DNA of 64,000 bases. Origin: Natrialbaceae archaeon AArc-T1-2 (GTDB lineage: Archaea; Halobacteriota; Halobacteria; Halobacteriales; Natrialbaceae). Both the position numbers and the translations under genes were made by a program. Of this stretch, positions 25,987 to 34,717 are shown piece by piece. The stretch lies in assembly GCF_030273315.1 (NCBI RefSeq), contig NZ_CP127174.1:2790001-2854000 (forward strand), read 5' to 3'. Each line of letters opens with the position of its first letter. The stretch's first letter is position 1. The notes beneath the pieces were generated by a model, which had not been told where the DNA came from, did no database searches, and saw nothing but the letters and a program-made list of their open reading frames with translations.

Positions 25987-26748
25987 ATGAGCGATCAGTC
26001 AACCGCGGCATCGTTCGAACAGGTCTGTGAGATCGAATCGGCGAAACCGACGCTCGTCGAGGGGCTGCCGGGACACGGTCTGGTCGCGTCGATCGCCGTC
26101 GATCAGATCACGGACCAGCTCGAGCTCGATCACTGCGGGAACATCGCTTCCGAGGATTTCCCGCCGGTAGTGACGTTCGAGGACGGCCTCGTTCAAGATC
26201 TCGTTCGCGTCTACGCCGGATCGGACCCGGACGTGATGACCCTCGAGAGCGACCTCGCGCTCCCGCCGACGGCGTTCGAACCGCTCACGGAGTGTGTCCT
26301 CGAGGATCTCGCAGAGGACTTCGGTCGCGCCATCTTCCTCGCGGGCGCGCCAGCCGAGACCGAAGCGGAGATCGGCGAGGTCACCGGCGTCGCGACGACC
26401 GAGCCGATCAAGGACGATCTCGTCGAGGCTGGCGTCTCGGTGCCGGACGATCCGGGACTGGTCGGCGGGATCACCGGCGCGCTCGTCCGAAAGTGCTATC
26501 AGGCCGACGTTCCGGCCGCGTTGCTGATCGTCCGATCGCACCCGTTCCTTCCCGATCCGCGGGCGGCCAAGTCCGTGATCGAGAACGCCCTCGAGCCGCT
26601 CGTCGAGTTCGATATCGACACGACACAGCTCGAAGAACAGGCCGAAGAGATCCAGCAACGCATGCAACAGGTGGCACAGCAGTACCAGCAGATGGCCGAA
26701 GAACAGGGCGCCCAGCAACAACAGTCTCCGACGGGAATGTTCCAGTAA
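25987..26748 (+). CDS. Proteasome assembly chaperone family protein (PAC2), copy 2
   Basis: 253 residues; N-terminal PAC2 block LVEGLPGHGLVASIAVDQITDQL and internal GITGALVRKCYQADVPAALLIV. The last 50 residues are a Gln-rich helix (QQRMQQVAQQYQQMAEEQGA) ending GMFQ. The ending hydrophobic-aromatic-any resembles the HbYX tails by which PAC2-type archaeal factors dock on the 20S alpha ring. It shares only the fold pattern with the copy at 3552. It is followed by glycerol dehydrogenase, 94 bp away. Confidence 0.88.
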   Translation: MSDQSTAASFEQVCEIESAKPTLVEGLPGHGLVASIAVDQITDQLELDHCGNIASEDFPPVVTFEDGLVQDLVRVYAGSDPDVMTLESDLALPPTAFEPLTECVLEDLAEDFGRAIFLAGAPAETEAEIGEVTGVATTEPIKDDLVEAGVSVPDDPGLVGGITGALVRKCYQADVPAALLIVRSHPFLPDPRAAKSVIENALEPLVEFDIDTTQLEEQAEEIQQRMQQVAQQYQQMAEEQGAQQQQSPTGMFQ

Positions 26749-26842
26749 TACGGGACGGGGTCGTCGGCTCCGACCGCCAAGCTCTATTTCGACCGCCGGT
26801 GTATCCATCGTGCTCGACGGCTCGGTCCGTCGGCAGATTCCG

Positions 26843-27937
26843 ATGACACGACTGTTCAAATCGCCGACCGCGTACGTACAGGGACGGGGAGCGCTCGACG
26901 AACTCGGCGACCACGCCGAGCCACTCGGCGAATCGGTACTGTTACTCGGGGACGATCTGGTTCTCGATCTCGTCGGTGACCGCGTCCGGTCGAGTCTCGA
27001 GGACGCGGGGCTTGAAGTGACGCTCGAGGAGTTTCGCGGCGAGGCCTCAGAGGCGGAAATCAGCCGCGTCGCCGACGTCTACGCCGACTCCGACGCGGAC
27101 GTGATCGTCGGTGCCGGCGGCGGGAAGGCGATCGACACGGCGCGGGCGGTTCGCGAACGAACCGGCGGCGCATTAGTGTCGCTGCCGACGATCGCCTCGA
27201 CCGACGCCCCGACGAGTTCGGTCGCGGTCATCTACACCGAAGACGGGGAGTTCGTCGAGTTCCACGTCTACGACGACCACCCCGACCTCGTGATGATCGA
27301 CACCGAGATCGTCGCCGAGGCACCGACCCGGCTGTTCCGTGCGGGAATCGGCGACGCACTGGCGACCTGGTTCGAGGCGAACGCCGCCCACCGGGCCGGT
27401 GCGGCGACGATCTTCGGTACGCGCTCGACTCGGGCTGCACAGGAGATCGCGAACCTCGCGTACACGACGCTTCGCGAACACGGCGTCTCGGCCGTCGAGG
27501 CCGTCGAGGAAGACGCCGTCACCGAGAGCGTCGAGGCCGTCGTCGAAACGAACACGCTTCTGTCGGGTCTCGGCTTCGAAAGCGGTGGTCTCGCAGCAGC
27601 CCACGCCGTTCACAACGGACTGACGCAGCTCGAAGCGACCCACGACGCCCTCCACGGGGAGAAAGTCGCCGTCGGCACGCTGGCCCAGCTCGTCCTCGAG
27701 GGGCGAGACGACGCCGTTATCGAGGACGTCGCCTCGTTCACGGCTGCAGTCGGGCTTCCGGTTACACTCGCCGAGATCGGTCTTGCGGAGCCCTCGCGGG
27801 AAGACCTCGAGGCCGTCGCCGAAGCGGCGTGTGCCGAGGAAGAAACGATCCACAACCTACCACGGGAGGTGACCCCGGACGACGTTCGCGACGCGCTCGT
27901 GAGCGTGGACGCGATCGGTCGCCGGGTGCGCGACTGA
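26843..27937 (+). CDS. gldA: Glycerol dehydrogenase, iron-containing ADH superfamily
   Basis: 364 residues from ATG 26843 (MTRLFKSPTAYVQGRGALDEL); ATG 26810 would add a basic leader. NAD-binding GAGGGKAIDTARAV, the loop LPTIASTDAPTSSVAVIY, and the metal residues Asp in RAGIGDALATWFEA and His in AAAHAVHNGLTQ and ATHDALHGEKVAVG are visible. It oxidises glycerol to dihydroxyacetone with NAD+. Glycerol-1-phosphate dehydrogenase is related but less similar in these blocks. Single transcription unit. Confidence 0.88.
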   Translation: MTRLFKSPTAYVQGRGALDELGDHAEPLGESVLLLGDDLVLDLVGDRVRSSLEDAGLEVTLEEFRGEASEAEISRVADVYADSDADVIVGAGGGKAIDTARAVRERTGGALVSLPTIASTDAPTSSVAVIYTEDGEFVEFHVYDDHPDLVMIDTEIVAEAPTRLFRAGIGDALATWFEANAAHRAGAATIFGTRSTRAAQEIANLAYTTLREHGVSAVEAVEEDAVTESVEAVVETNTLLSGLGFESGGLAAAHAVHNGLTQLEATHDALHGEKVAVGTLAQLVLEGRDDAVIEDVASFTAAVGLPVTLAEIGLAEPSREDLEAVAEAACAEEETIHNLPREVTPDDVRDALVSVDAIGRRVRD

Positions 27938-27984
27938 TCAGCGGAGAGTCGAGTGTCGAACGGCTTCGAGGCTGTCGTCAGCGG

Positions 27985-28716
27985 CTAGTCCCACTCGATC
28001 CAGTCTTGCTCCCAGCCTCGACGTGACTCGGCGCGTCGTCTGGCGAACTCGAGGTCCTCGCGAGCCGTGCGATCGCGTTCGATCGCACCGGACTGTTCGC
28101 CCTCGACCAGCAGTGGGTCGAACGCGACGACGCCGTGTTCCTCGCGGGAGCCGTCGTCCTCGATGGCGAGAAGTCGCTGGCGGCGGCTCCCGCACGGGAA
28201 GACGAGTCGGCCGCCCGGAGCCAGTTGCTCACGGAGTGTGCGTGGCGGCTCGACGGCGGCAGCTTCGAGCAGGATCCGATCGAACGGTGCGTACTCCGGG
28301 AGTCCGCGTGCGCCGTCCCGGCAGTCGACGAGGACGCCCTCGTAACCCGCTCGAGCGAGGTTCTCTCGGGCCTCGTAGACGATCGGTCGCGCGATGTCGA
28401 CCGCGTGGACGTTCGTCTCGCCGACCAGTTCGGCGAGCACCGCGGCGGTGTAGCCGACGCCGGCCCCGACGACGAGAACGGCGTCGCCCGGACGGGGCGT
28501 AAGCGCCTGCAAGAGGCGGGCAACGACGCTCGGTGAGAGCACGCGGGTGCCGAGACGTTCGTGCTCGCGGTCTGCGTATGCCTGCCGGTCGTCCGCGAGG
28601 AACTCGTGGCGAGGCGTCTCGCGCATGGCGACGCCGACGGCGTCGTCCTCGAGTACGGCTTTCGACTCGTGCTCGAGGCTGTCGACCATGTCCTCTCGCA
28701 GTGCCGCACGGTCCAT
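27985..28716 (-). CDS. Protein-L-isoaspartate O-methyltransferase family protein
   Basis: 243 residues with the PCMT-type SAM fold: VLVVGAGVGYTAAVLAELV (motif I), VHAVDIARPIVYEARENL, and PPRTLREQLAPGGRLVFPCG. The N-terminal segment RETPRHEFLADDRQAYADREHERLG matches the PCMT substrate-binding region. The true enzyme repairs isoaspartate; the family has paralogues, and this sequence is divergent enough that the repair activity is not certain. C-terminus carries an Arg/Glu-rich tail. Confidence 0.85.
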   Translation of the reverse strand: MDRAALREDMVDSLEHESKAVLEDDAVGVAMRETPRHEFLADDRQAYADREHERLGTRVLSPSVVARLLQALTPRPGDAVLVVGAGVGYTAAVLAELVGETNVHAVDIARPIVYEARENLARAGYEGVLVDCRDGARGLPEYAPFDRILLEAAAVEPPRTLREQLAPGGRLVFPCGSRRQRLLAIEDDGSREEHGVVAFDPLLVEGEQSGAIERDRTAREDLEFARRRAESRRGWEQDWIEWD

Positions 28717-28782
28717 ACGACCGGTACTGCGCCGAGGCTAATGAATGACGCGCGATTCGCCGAGACGTGGCTCGTACGGATA

Positions 28783-29376
28783 TCAAACCCGGGATCGGTC
28801 CCGGTCGAGCCGTTCGGGAGCCTCGAAGTCGGTCGTCAGCTCGAGCAACTGCACGAGGATGCGACCCGTCGCGCCCCAGACGGTGTAGCCGTCGACGTGA
28901 AAGTAGTGGATGACGATGTCGCCGTAGTAGGGGTGATCTCGCCGTTCGGACTCGTAGTTCCTCCGGTCGAGCAGTCCCGACAGCGGGAGAACGGCGACCT
29001 CGGCGACCTCGCTCTCGTCGGGGACGTACTCCCGATCGGGGACGCGCGCGACGAAGGGCGTGACGGCGTACTCGGTCACGGTCCGGATGTCGTCGAGCTG
29101 ACCGACGACCTCGACCTCGTGGGCTTCGAGGCCGATCTCCTCGTTTGCCTCCCTGAGAGCGGTCTCGAGCAGCGTGTCGTCGTCGGGTTCGGTACCGCCG
29201 CCCGGAAAACTCATCTGGCCGGGATGTTCCCCGAGGTGGTCGGCACGTTTCGTAAACAACAGGTAGTGTTCGCCGTCCCGGTCGAGAACCGGCGCGAGGA
29301 CGGCTGCGTCGTAGGGTTGGTCGTCTATCTCGGTGGGATCGTACGCCGCGACCGGCTCTACGTTCATCCGTACCAT
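28783..29376 (-). CDS. Nudix hydrolase, CoA diphosphatase-like
   Basis: 197 residues. The CoA-pyrophosphatase signature region (LLFTKRADHLGEHPGQMSFPGG) precedes the Nudix box (ETALREANEEIGL). Such enzymes split CoA or related dinucleotides into phosphopantetheine and ADP. It lies 4 bp after a conserved haloarchaeal gene and is probably co-transcribed with it. Start at ATG 29376 or 29367. Confidence 0.88.
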   Translation of the reverse strand: MVRMNVEPVAAYDPTEIDDQPYDAAVLAPVLDRDGEHYLLFTKRADHLGEHPGQMSFPGGGTEPDDDTLLETALREANEEIGLEAHEVEVVGQLDDIRTVTEYAVTPFVARVPDREYVPDESEVAEVAVLPLSGLLDRRNYESERRDHPYYGDIVIHYFHVDGYTVWGATGRILVQLLELTTDFEAPERLDRDRSRV

Positions 29377-29380
29377 CGGT

Positions 29381-29908
29381 TCACTCGAGTGCGTCGTCGA
29401 GACGGGCTCGTTCGCTCGTACAGTCGATCGGGGCCCACGCCTCGAGGTCGTAGCTCACGTCGAGCAGGTGCCGGATACGGTCGTTCGAGCCGGATTCGAG
29501 CGCCTCGTCGGCGGCGCGTGCGAAGCGATCGCGGGTTCGCTCTCCGAGGCGTTCCCGATCGATCGTTCGGGGCTCGACGTCTAAGATGTGTGGCAGGTCC
29601 TCGGCGTGATCGGGTGGTGACGGAAACGCCGTCGGACCCGCGACCAAAAGCGGCTCGGTCGAGACGCCGTCCCCGTTGTCGTCCGGGGCCGTCCCCTCGT
29701 CGCCGGCCGCCGGTGGGACCGCCCGCTCGTATCGGACCAGGGCAAACGACGAACGTGCCGACTCGATCGCCGCCTCGAGCGTCGGCGTCTCGACCGAGCT
29801 GCCGTCGGTGCGGTAGGCGACCTCGGAGCAGGCACGCTCGAGTTCCGTTCGCGTCAACCCGCCAAAGAGGTCGACCAGGCCGGCGAGTTCGTCGGCGGTC
29901 GCGTCCAT
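29381..29908 (-). CDS. Conserved haloarchaeal protein of unknown function
   Basis: 175 residues from ATG 29908 (MDATADELAGLVDLFGGLTR). N-terminal helices resemble a small helical bundle, and a conserved AGPTAFPSPPDHAEDLPHIL segment lies at about residue 105. It may correspond to DUF7109 (not certain). No catalytic motif is seen. Same strand as the Nudix gene, with a 4-bp gap. Confidence 0.7.
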   Translation of the reverse strand: MDATADELAGLVDLFGGLTRTELERACSEVAYRTDGSSVETPTLEAAIESARSSFALVRYERAVPPAAGDEGTAPDDNGDGVSTEPLLVAGPTAFPSPPDHAEDLPHILDVEPRTIDRERLGERTRDRFARAADEALESGSNDRIRHLLDVSYDLEAWAPIDCTSERARLDDALE

Positions 29909-29978
29909 GCACGCCACATCGGCGGCGGGAAAGATTAGCATTGCGGTGACAATCAGGCGCGCTTTCGACAGCGGCCGA

Positions 29979-30335
29979 TCAGTTCGACCGCTCGAGCGAG
30001 AGCTCTTCGGTCTCTACTCCTGCCCGTTCGGCCCGTTCGTTGGCGTCGATCAACCGCTCGAGCTTGGCCTCGAACTCCGACTCCGAGAGCTCGCCGGCGG
30101 CGTATCGGTTCTGAAGTCTCGTCACGGGATCGGATGCGTCCGGGGCGTCGTCCCTGTCCGAACGCGTTCCGACGCGCTGGGTGAGATACCACGCGAGAAA
30201 GACGCTGGCCAGGAGCAAGGCGGTGATGGCGACGGCATACAGCGGTCCAGCAAAGAGCAACGCCATGATGATCACGACGTCCGCGAGCACGAACTTGATC
30301 GCGAAGATCTCCGTGAGGCTGTACTCCCTCCCCAT
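29979..30335 (-). CDS. SHOCT-domain membrane protein
   Basis: 118 residues from ATG 30335 (MGREYSLTEIFAIKFVL). Two membrane helices (VLADVVIIMALLFAGPLYA and ITALLLASVFLAWYLT) are followed by a short helical SHOCT domain (DPVTRLQNRYAAGELSESEF). SHOCT modules are oligomerisation elements found in many archaeal membrane proteins. No function is known. Confidence 0.8.
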   Translation of the reverse strand: MGREYSLTEIFAIKFVLADVVIIMALLFAGPLYAVAITALLLASVFLAWYLTQRVGTRSDRDDAPDASDPVTRLQNRYAAGELSESEFEAKLERLIDANERAERAGVETEELSLERSN

Positions 30336-30401
30336 ACGGTAACGTACGGCCACGACGGGGATAACTGTGCAGGCCCCGTGGTGCTCACACCGGACCGTAG
30401 G

Positions 30402-31496
30402 CTACTCGTCCGGAGCCGGCCGCGCCGCCGCCACGACCACCTCGGGTGCAAACGGCGCGTCCGTCCACGGCGGGAGTCGTCGGTCGGGACCCGGCGGTTC
30501 GATCGCCTCGGCGTAGCGGGCGAGTTGGTCCCGTTCGGCCGCTGGGTCGTATTCGAGGCCGTTGAACGCCGCGTCGGCCCGGTAGCGCTCGATCAGTCGC
30601 CGGCCCGTCTCGCGGTAGCGCCCGGGCAACGTCTCGTAGTCGGGCTCGAGTCCGCCCTCCTCGAGTACGCGAAAGAGCGCGGCGGCGACCTCGCGGCTCA
30701 TCCCCTCGAGGCCGGTGTCGCCGGCGACCGACCGGTGGTCGTGTTCGTGACGGCCGAGATCGACCTGGGCCGTCCCCTCGAACCCGGCGTGAGCGTAGGC
30801 GTCCCCGAGCGTGGCGATCTCGAGTCCCCAGGCCCGCGGCGGGCGAAGCCGTCGGACGAGGTCGGCCGTGGCGGCGAACTCCCCGGCGAGTGCGTACCGG
30901 AACGACTCGAGGTAGTCGACGATCGGCTCGTCGTGAGCGTCTGTGAGTGCCCGCACGAGCGGTTCGTAGAACAGCCGACAGAGCCGGCCGTAGAGCCGGT
31001 CGTTCTCGACGCGGGCGTAGTAGCCCTTCGCGAACGTAAACCCTTGCTCGAGGGGGGCGACGAGCCGGGCGACGTGGTCGGCCTCGTAGCTTCTCGCGTC
31101 CGCGTCGTGGACGACGACCCGATCACAGGCAGTAGCCGCCGGCCCGAGTGCGAGCCAGACGTCTCGCCCCTTGCCGAACCCGTTCGCGAGTCCGGCCTCG
31201 ACGAGCAGGTCCCCGACGGCCGGCGCGTTACACCAGAGCACCCGCAGGGAGAGCTCGAACGACTCGAGCCACTCGCGAAACGGCTCGATGCGATCGGGGG
31301 CGGCACGGACGGGGACGTAGACGGCGGCGGGATCGAACCGCTCGAGTTCCGAGAGCACGCGTTCGGCGGCGAGACTGGCGTGCTCGCGGTCGGTCATCGG
31401 GACGACGACGGCGACGTCGTCGGCCGGTCCCGTGACCGAGGACGGCCTCGTCCCGAAGTCATGAAGCGTCGCGATTCGCTCCTGGATGTACTCCAT
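30402..31496 (-). CDS. GT2/GT81-like glycosyltransferase (glucosyl-3-phosphoglycerate synthase-like)
   Basis: 364 residues from ATG 31496 (MEYIQERIATLHDFG). N-terminal Rossmann half with VAVVVPMTDREHASLAAERVL, then the metal-binding VVVHDADARSYEADHVARLV and the acceptor region FAKGYYARVENDRLYGRLCRL. These blocks resemble GpgS-type retaining GT81 enzymes, which make glucosylglycerate precursors, compatible solutes in some archaea. No phosphatase partner is adjacent. Call at family level; the product is inferred. Confidence 0.78.
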   Translation of the reverse strand: MEYIQERIATLHDFGTRPSSVTGPADDVAVVVPMTDREHASLAAERVLSELERFDPAAVYVPVRAAPDRIEPFREWLESFELSLRVLWCNAPAVGDLLVEAGLANGFGKGRDVWLALGPAATACDRVVVHDADARSYEADHVARLVAPLEQGFTFAKGYYARVENDRLYGRLCRLFYEPLVRALTDAHDEPIVDYLESFRYALAGEFAATADLVRRLRPPRAWGLEIATLGDAYAHAGFEGTAQVDLGRHEHDHRSVAGDTGLEGMSREVAAALFRVLEEGGLEPDYETLPGRYRETGRRLIERYRADAAFNGLEYDPAAERDQLARYAEAIEPPGPDRRLPPWTDAPFAPEVVVAAARPAPDE

Positions 31497-31607
31497 CGGT
31501 CGATGGTTCGGGCGAACGGTGAAAACGGCCACGACTTCGACGACCCGTCACGACCTGTTCTCCGCCTCGAAAATCTGTGAGCGCGTTGTGGCTCCCCACC
31601 GCTTCGA

Positions 31608-31874
31608 TCAGCTCGGCCGCTCCGCTCCGAGCTCTTCCGTTTCGGTCTCGGTGTCCGCAGCTTCGTGATACGTGTCGACGCCGAGACGGGCACTGATGGG
31701 ACACGTCCGGGTCAGGGCAGTGCCGAGCAGTACCAGTCCGACGACGACCGCGAGAGCGGCCAGCGCGGTTCCGAGTGCGATCGCACCGCCGACGGCGGCG
31801 AGGCCGACGACGAGCAAGACGAGGCCGACGACGATTCGAAGACCGCGGTCGTATCCACCGACGTTTTTCTCCAT
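31608..31874 (-). CDS. DUF2892/YgaP-like membrane protein
   Basis: 88 residues from ATG 31874 (MEKNVGGYDRGLRIVVG). Two membrane helices are followed by the CPISARLG segment typical of the YgaP C-terminal membrane domain, which in other proteins is joined to a rhodanese. The acidic tail (DTETETEELGAE) is unremarkable. A link to sulfur or thiol handling is only suggestive. Confidence 0.82.
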   Translation of the reverse strand: MEKNVGGYDRGLRIVVGLVLLVVGLAAVGGAIALGTALAALAVVVGLVLLGTALTRTCPISARLGVDTYHEAADTETETEELGAERPS

Positions 31875-31980
31875 GGTTTTGACACCGACTACCGATAGGA
31901 CCGACAACGATATAACGTGTGTGTGATATTCTGTGTCACAGTCTCGGCGGGAGATAGATCGCGATTACGACACCGGACAG

Positions 31981-32463
31981 TTACGATTCCCGAACGTCGG
32001 TCTCGCCGGTACCGGCGCTCGAGTGTACCCGCTCGAGCGTTTCCCGGACCCGGTCCCAGTGGCTCCCCTTCCAGAAGTGCTGGCCGCAGTCCCGACACCG
32101 CCAGACGGCTGTTTCGGCGAGGTCGGGTGCGTACTCCGGCGTCGAGCCGCTCTCGACGCGCTCGAGGTCGCCGTTGCACGCCCCACAGTAGGTCGGTTCG
32201 GACTCGAGTTCGAGGTCGATCCCCGCCGCGGCGAGTTCCGCGAGCTGGCCCTCGACCGGGCGGGACTCGAGTAGGATCGAGCGTTCGGCCCGTGTCGCGA
32301 GGTCGACGTCTCGGGTGACGATCGTCCGACCCTCCTCGCGGGCGACGTCGCGGATCGCGTCGTCTGCCTCGAGGGCGCGGTCGCCGGTGTAGACGGTGTC
32401 GTGACCACACATCCGGAGGTAGGAGACGACCCCGCCGCACATGAGGTCGACCAGCAGTCGCAT
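31981..32463 (-). CDS. Mut7-C RNase-domain protein with zinc ribbon
   Basis: 160 residues from ATG 32463 (MRLLVDLMCGGVVSYLRM); longer in-frame reading is antisense to polX and rejected. The N-terminal PIN-like fold has acidic residues in LLVDLM, DADDAI and TIVTRDVDLA. The C-terminal zinc ribbon is YCGACNGDLERV plus CRDCGQHFWKGSHW. Mut7-C domains are predicted ribonucleases. It starts 2 bp from the polX stop and is likely in the same operon. Confidence 0.85.
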   Translation of the reverse strand: MRLLVDLMCGGVVSYLRMCGHDTVYTGDRALEADDAIRDVAREEGRTIVTRDVDLATRAERSILLESRPVEGQLAELAAAGIDLELESEPTYCGACNGDLERVESGSTPEYAPDLAETAVWRCRDCGQHFWKGSHWDRVRETLERVHSSAGTGETDVRES

Positions 32464-32465
32464 TC

Positions 32466-34217
32466 TCAGTGGAGAAACGCCTGCAACTTCTCGATCGGCC
32501 ACGTGTTCATCACGTCGTCGGCCTCGGCCCACCCCCGGCGGGCGGTGTGAACGCCCCAGCGCATGTACTCGAGCGTCGCTGGCCGGTGAGCGTCGGTGTT
32601 GATCGCGATCGTCGCCCCCTCGTCTACGGCCGCCTGGACGGCACTGCCCCAGAGGTCGAGCCGGCGCGGATTGCCGTTGACCTCGAGGGCCGTCTCGTGG
32701 TCGGCGGCGACCTCGGCGAGGACGCCCGCGTCGAAGGAGAGTCCCTCCCGGCGGTTGAGCAGCCGCCCGCTGGGATGGCCGAGCACGTCGACGGCGCGGT
32801 TCTCGATCGCCCGGACGAGCCGTTCCGTGGCCGTCGAGGCGTCCTGACCGAGGCCGCTGTGTGGCGAGGCGACGACCAGGTCGAGCGCGTCGATCACGTC
32901 CGCCGAGAGGCCGATCTCGCCGTCGGCGTCGACGTTCGCCTCGATACCGGCGAACACCTCGAGGTCGGAGTTCTCGTCGACGGTCCGGATCTCCTCGACC
33001 TGCTCGAGAATCTCGTCCTCCGAGAGCCCCACGCCGCCGACGACGCCCGGCCCCTCGGCGTGGTCGGCGATACAGAAGTAGTCGTAGCCCCGTTTCTCGG
33101 CGGCAGCGACCATCTCCGCGATCGTGTTGTTGCCGTCGGACCACTCGGTGTGGGTGTGGAGGTCGCCACGGACGTCCGCCCGCTCGAGCAGGTCCGGCAA
33201 CGCGTCGCGTTCGGCCGCGTCGATCTCGCCGCGGTCCTCGCGTAACTCGGGTGGAATCCACGGCAGGCCGAGTGCCTCGTACATGCCTGCCTCGGTCTCG
33301 CCGGCGACGCGGTCGCCGACGCGCTGGCCCGCCTCGTGATCCGCGACGTCCGAGACGTCGAAGGCGCCGTACTCGTTGAGCTTCATTCCCCGTTCGATCG
33401 CGTAGTTCCGCAGCCGGACGTTGTGGTCTTTGCTCCCCGTGAAGTACTGCAGCGCCGAGCCGAACTCCTCGGGGGAGACGACCCGGAGATCGACCCGCAT
33501 CTCGCCGACCCTGACACTCGCTTTCGCCGGCCCGGACTCGATCTCGCTGTCGACGGCGTCCCACTCGAGGAGTGCCTCGACGACCGCCTCCCCGCGGTCG
33601 GTCGCTGCCAGGGCGTCGACGTCCCCGATCGTCGCCCGCCAGCGACGGATCGAGCCCGCCACCGCACAGCGCTCGACGGCCTCGAGGCCCTCGAGGTACG
33701 CGAGCACGTCGTCGGCCAGCGGCCGGGCCTCTCCGAGTAGCTGGCGAGTGCCGACCTCGCGGGCGAACTCGAGGTTCTCCAGAATGTTTTGCTCGGTCTT
33801 CGGGCCGAACCCCTTGACCTCCTGGATCTCGCCGGCCTCGGCGGCCTCCTCGAGGTCGTCGAGCGTCTCGATCCCGAGTTCGCGATAGAGTGTCCCGACG
33901 GTCTTTGGGCCGACGCCCTCGATTCGGGTGAGATCGGCCATCTCGACCGGTAGCTCCGCGCGCAGCTCCTCGAGTTCCTCGATCTCGCCCGTCTCGACGT
34001 ACTCGATCAGCTTTGCGGCGATGGCCTCGCCGACGCCGTCGATGTTCTCGATCGCCTCGCGATCGTCCGACGCGACGTGATCGGCGATCGGCACCGGGTA
34101 GGCGGCCACGTTCTCGGCCGCCCGGCGATAGGCCCGGGGTTTGTACTCGACGTCGTCGGCCTCGAGCAAGTCCGCGAACGCCTCGAGCCGGGCGGCGAGT
34201 TCGGCGTTGGTCGTCAT
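32466..34217 (-). CDS. polX: Family X DNA polymerase with PHP domain
   Basis: 583 residues from ATG 34217 (MTTNAELAARLEAFADLL). Helix-hairpin-helix repeats (ENIDGVGEAIAAKLIEYV, RIEGVGPKTVGTLYRELG, VKGFGPKTEQNILENL), then the polymerase metal motif GSIRRWRATIGDVDALA, and the C-terminal PHP nuclease (GDLHTHTEWSDGNNTI, VVASPHSGLGQ, INTDAHRP). It fills short gaps and trims 3' ends in base-excision-type repair. Its start overlaps the DUF5788 stop by ATGA, and the Mut7-C gene follows. Confidence 0.95.
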   Translation of the reverse strand: MTTNAELAARLEAFADLLEADDVEYKPRAYRRAAENVAAYPVPIADHVASDDREAIENIDGVGEAIAAKLIEYVETGEIEELEELRAELPVEMADLTRIEGVGPKTVGTLYRELGIETLDDLEEAAEAGEIQEVKGFGPKTEQNILENLEFAREVGTRQLLGEARPLADDVLAYLEGLEAVERCAVAGSIRRWRATIGDVDALAATDRGEAVVEALLEWDAVDSEIESGPAKASVRVGEMRVDLRVVSPEEFGSALQYFTGSKDHNVRLRNYAIERGMKLNEYGAFDVSDVADHEAGQRVGDRVAGETEAGMYEALGLPWIPPELREDRGEIDAAERDALPDLLERADVRGDLHTHTEWSDGNNTIAEMVAAAEKRGYDYFCIADHAEGPGVVGGVGLSEDEILEQVEEIRTVDENSDLEVFAGIEANVDADGEIGLSADVIDALDLVVASPHSGLGQDASTATERLVRAIENRAVDVLGHPSGRLLNRREGLSFDAGVLAEVAADHETALEVNGNPRRLDLWGSAVQAAVDEGATIAINTDAHRPATLEYMRWGVHTARRGWAEADDVMNTWPIEKLQAFLH

Positions 34218-34654
34218 CGCCCCCTCCGTGCGGACGCGTCGTCGTCCTGGCCGAGCGCCTTCTTGAGGAAGGACATCCACCGTTTCCTGTCGGCGGCCTC
34301 CGTGGCCTGCTGTTCGCGCTCGAGGTCGGTCGGGCCGAGACTCTCTAAGGCGTTCAGCGCCCGATCGATCCCGATGACGCTTCTGGCGAGTTCCTCGCCC
34401 TCCTCGCGGTCGATGTCGCCCTCTTCGATACGCTCGACGCGCTCGAGGCGCTCGCGTCGCAGGTTCCGCTTGGCCTGCTCGACGCGGTCGCGCTCGCCCG
34501 CGGGCACCGTCTCACGGCGCTTGATCTCGAAGACGAACGTCCGGAGGTCGATCTCCTCGCCCTGGACCTCGATCGTCTCCGGAATCTCCGCGCCGACGGT
34601 CGCGCCCTCCCGCTCGACGCGCTCGAGCAACTGCTTTCGCTCGTACGGTTGCAC
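34214..34654 (-). CDS. DUF5788-type haloarchaeal protein
   Basis: 146 residues, helical and highly charged (MQPYERKQLLERVEREGATVGAE; LRTFVFEIKRRETVPAGERD). It overlaps polX by 4 bp and heads that operon, which hints at a DNA-repair or RNA-processing context. The family name is from memory and moderately sure; no motif suggests a reaction. Confidence 0.72.
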   Translation of the reverse strand: MQPYERKQLLERVEREGATVGAEIPETIEVQGEEIDLRTFVFEIKRRETVPAGERDRVEQAKRNLRRERLERVERIEEGDIDREEGEELARSVIGIDRALNALESLGPTDLEREQQATEAADRKRWMSFLKKALGQDDDASARRGR

Positions 34655-34717
34655 GCCAGAAACTGGGTGGTGCGGGGCAAAAAATATACCGCGGCCGGCC
34701 CCGTCCGGAGCGTCGGG

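Noticed and set aside
31981-33564. Long minus-strand frame covering the Mut7-C gene and part of polX
   Set aside because: Only the last 160 codons, from ATG 32463, look like protein; the rest is another frame of polX.
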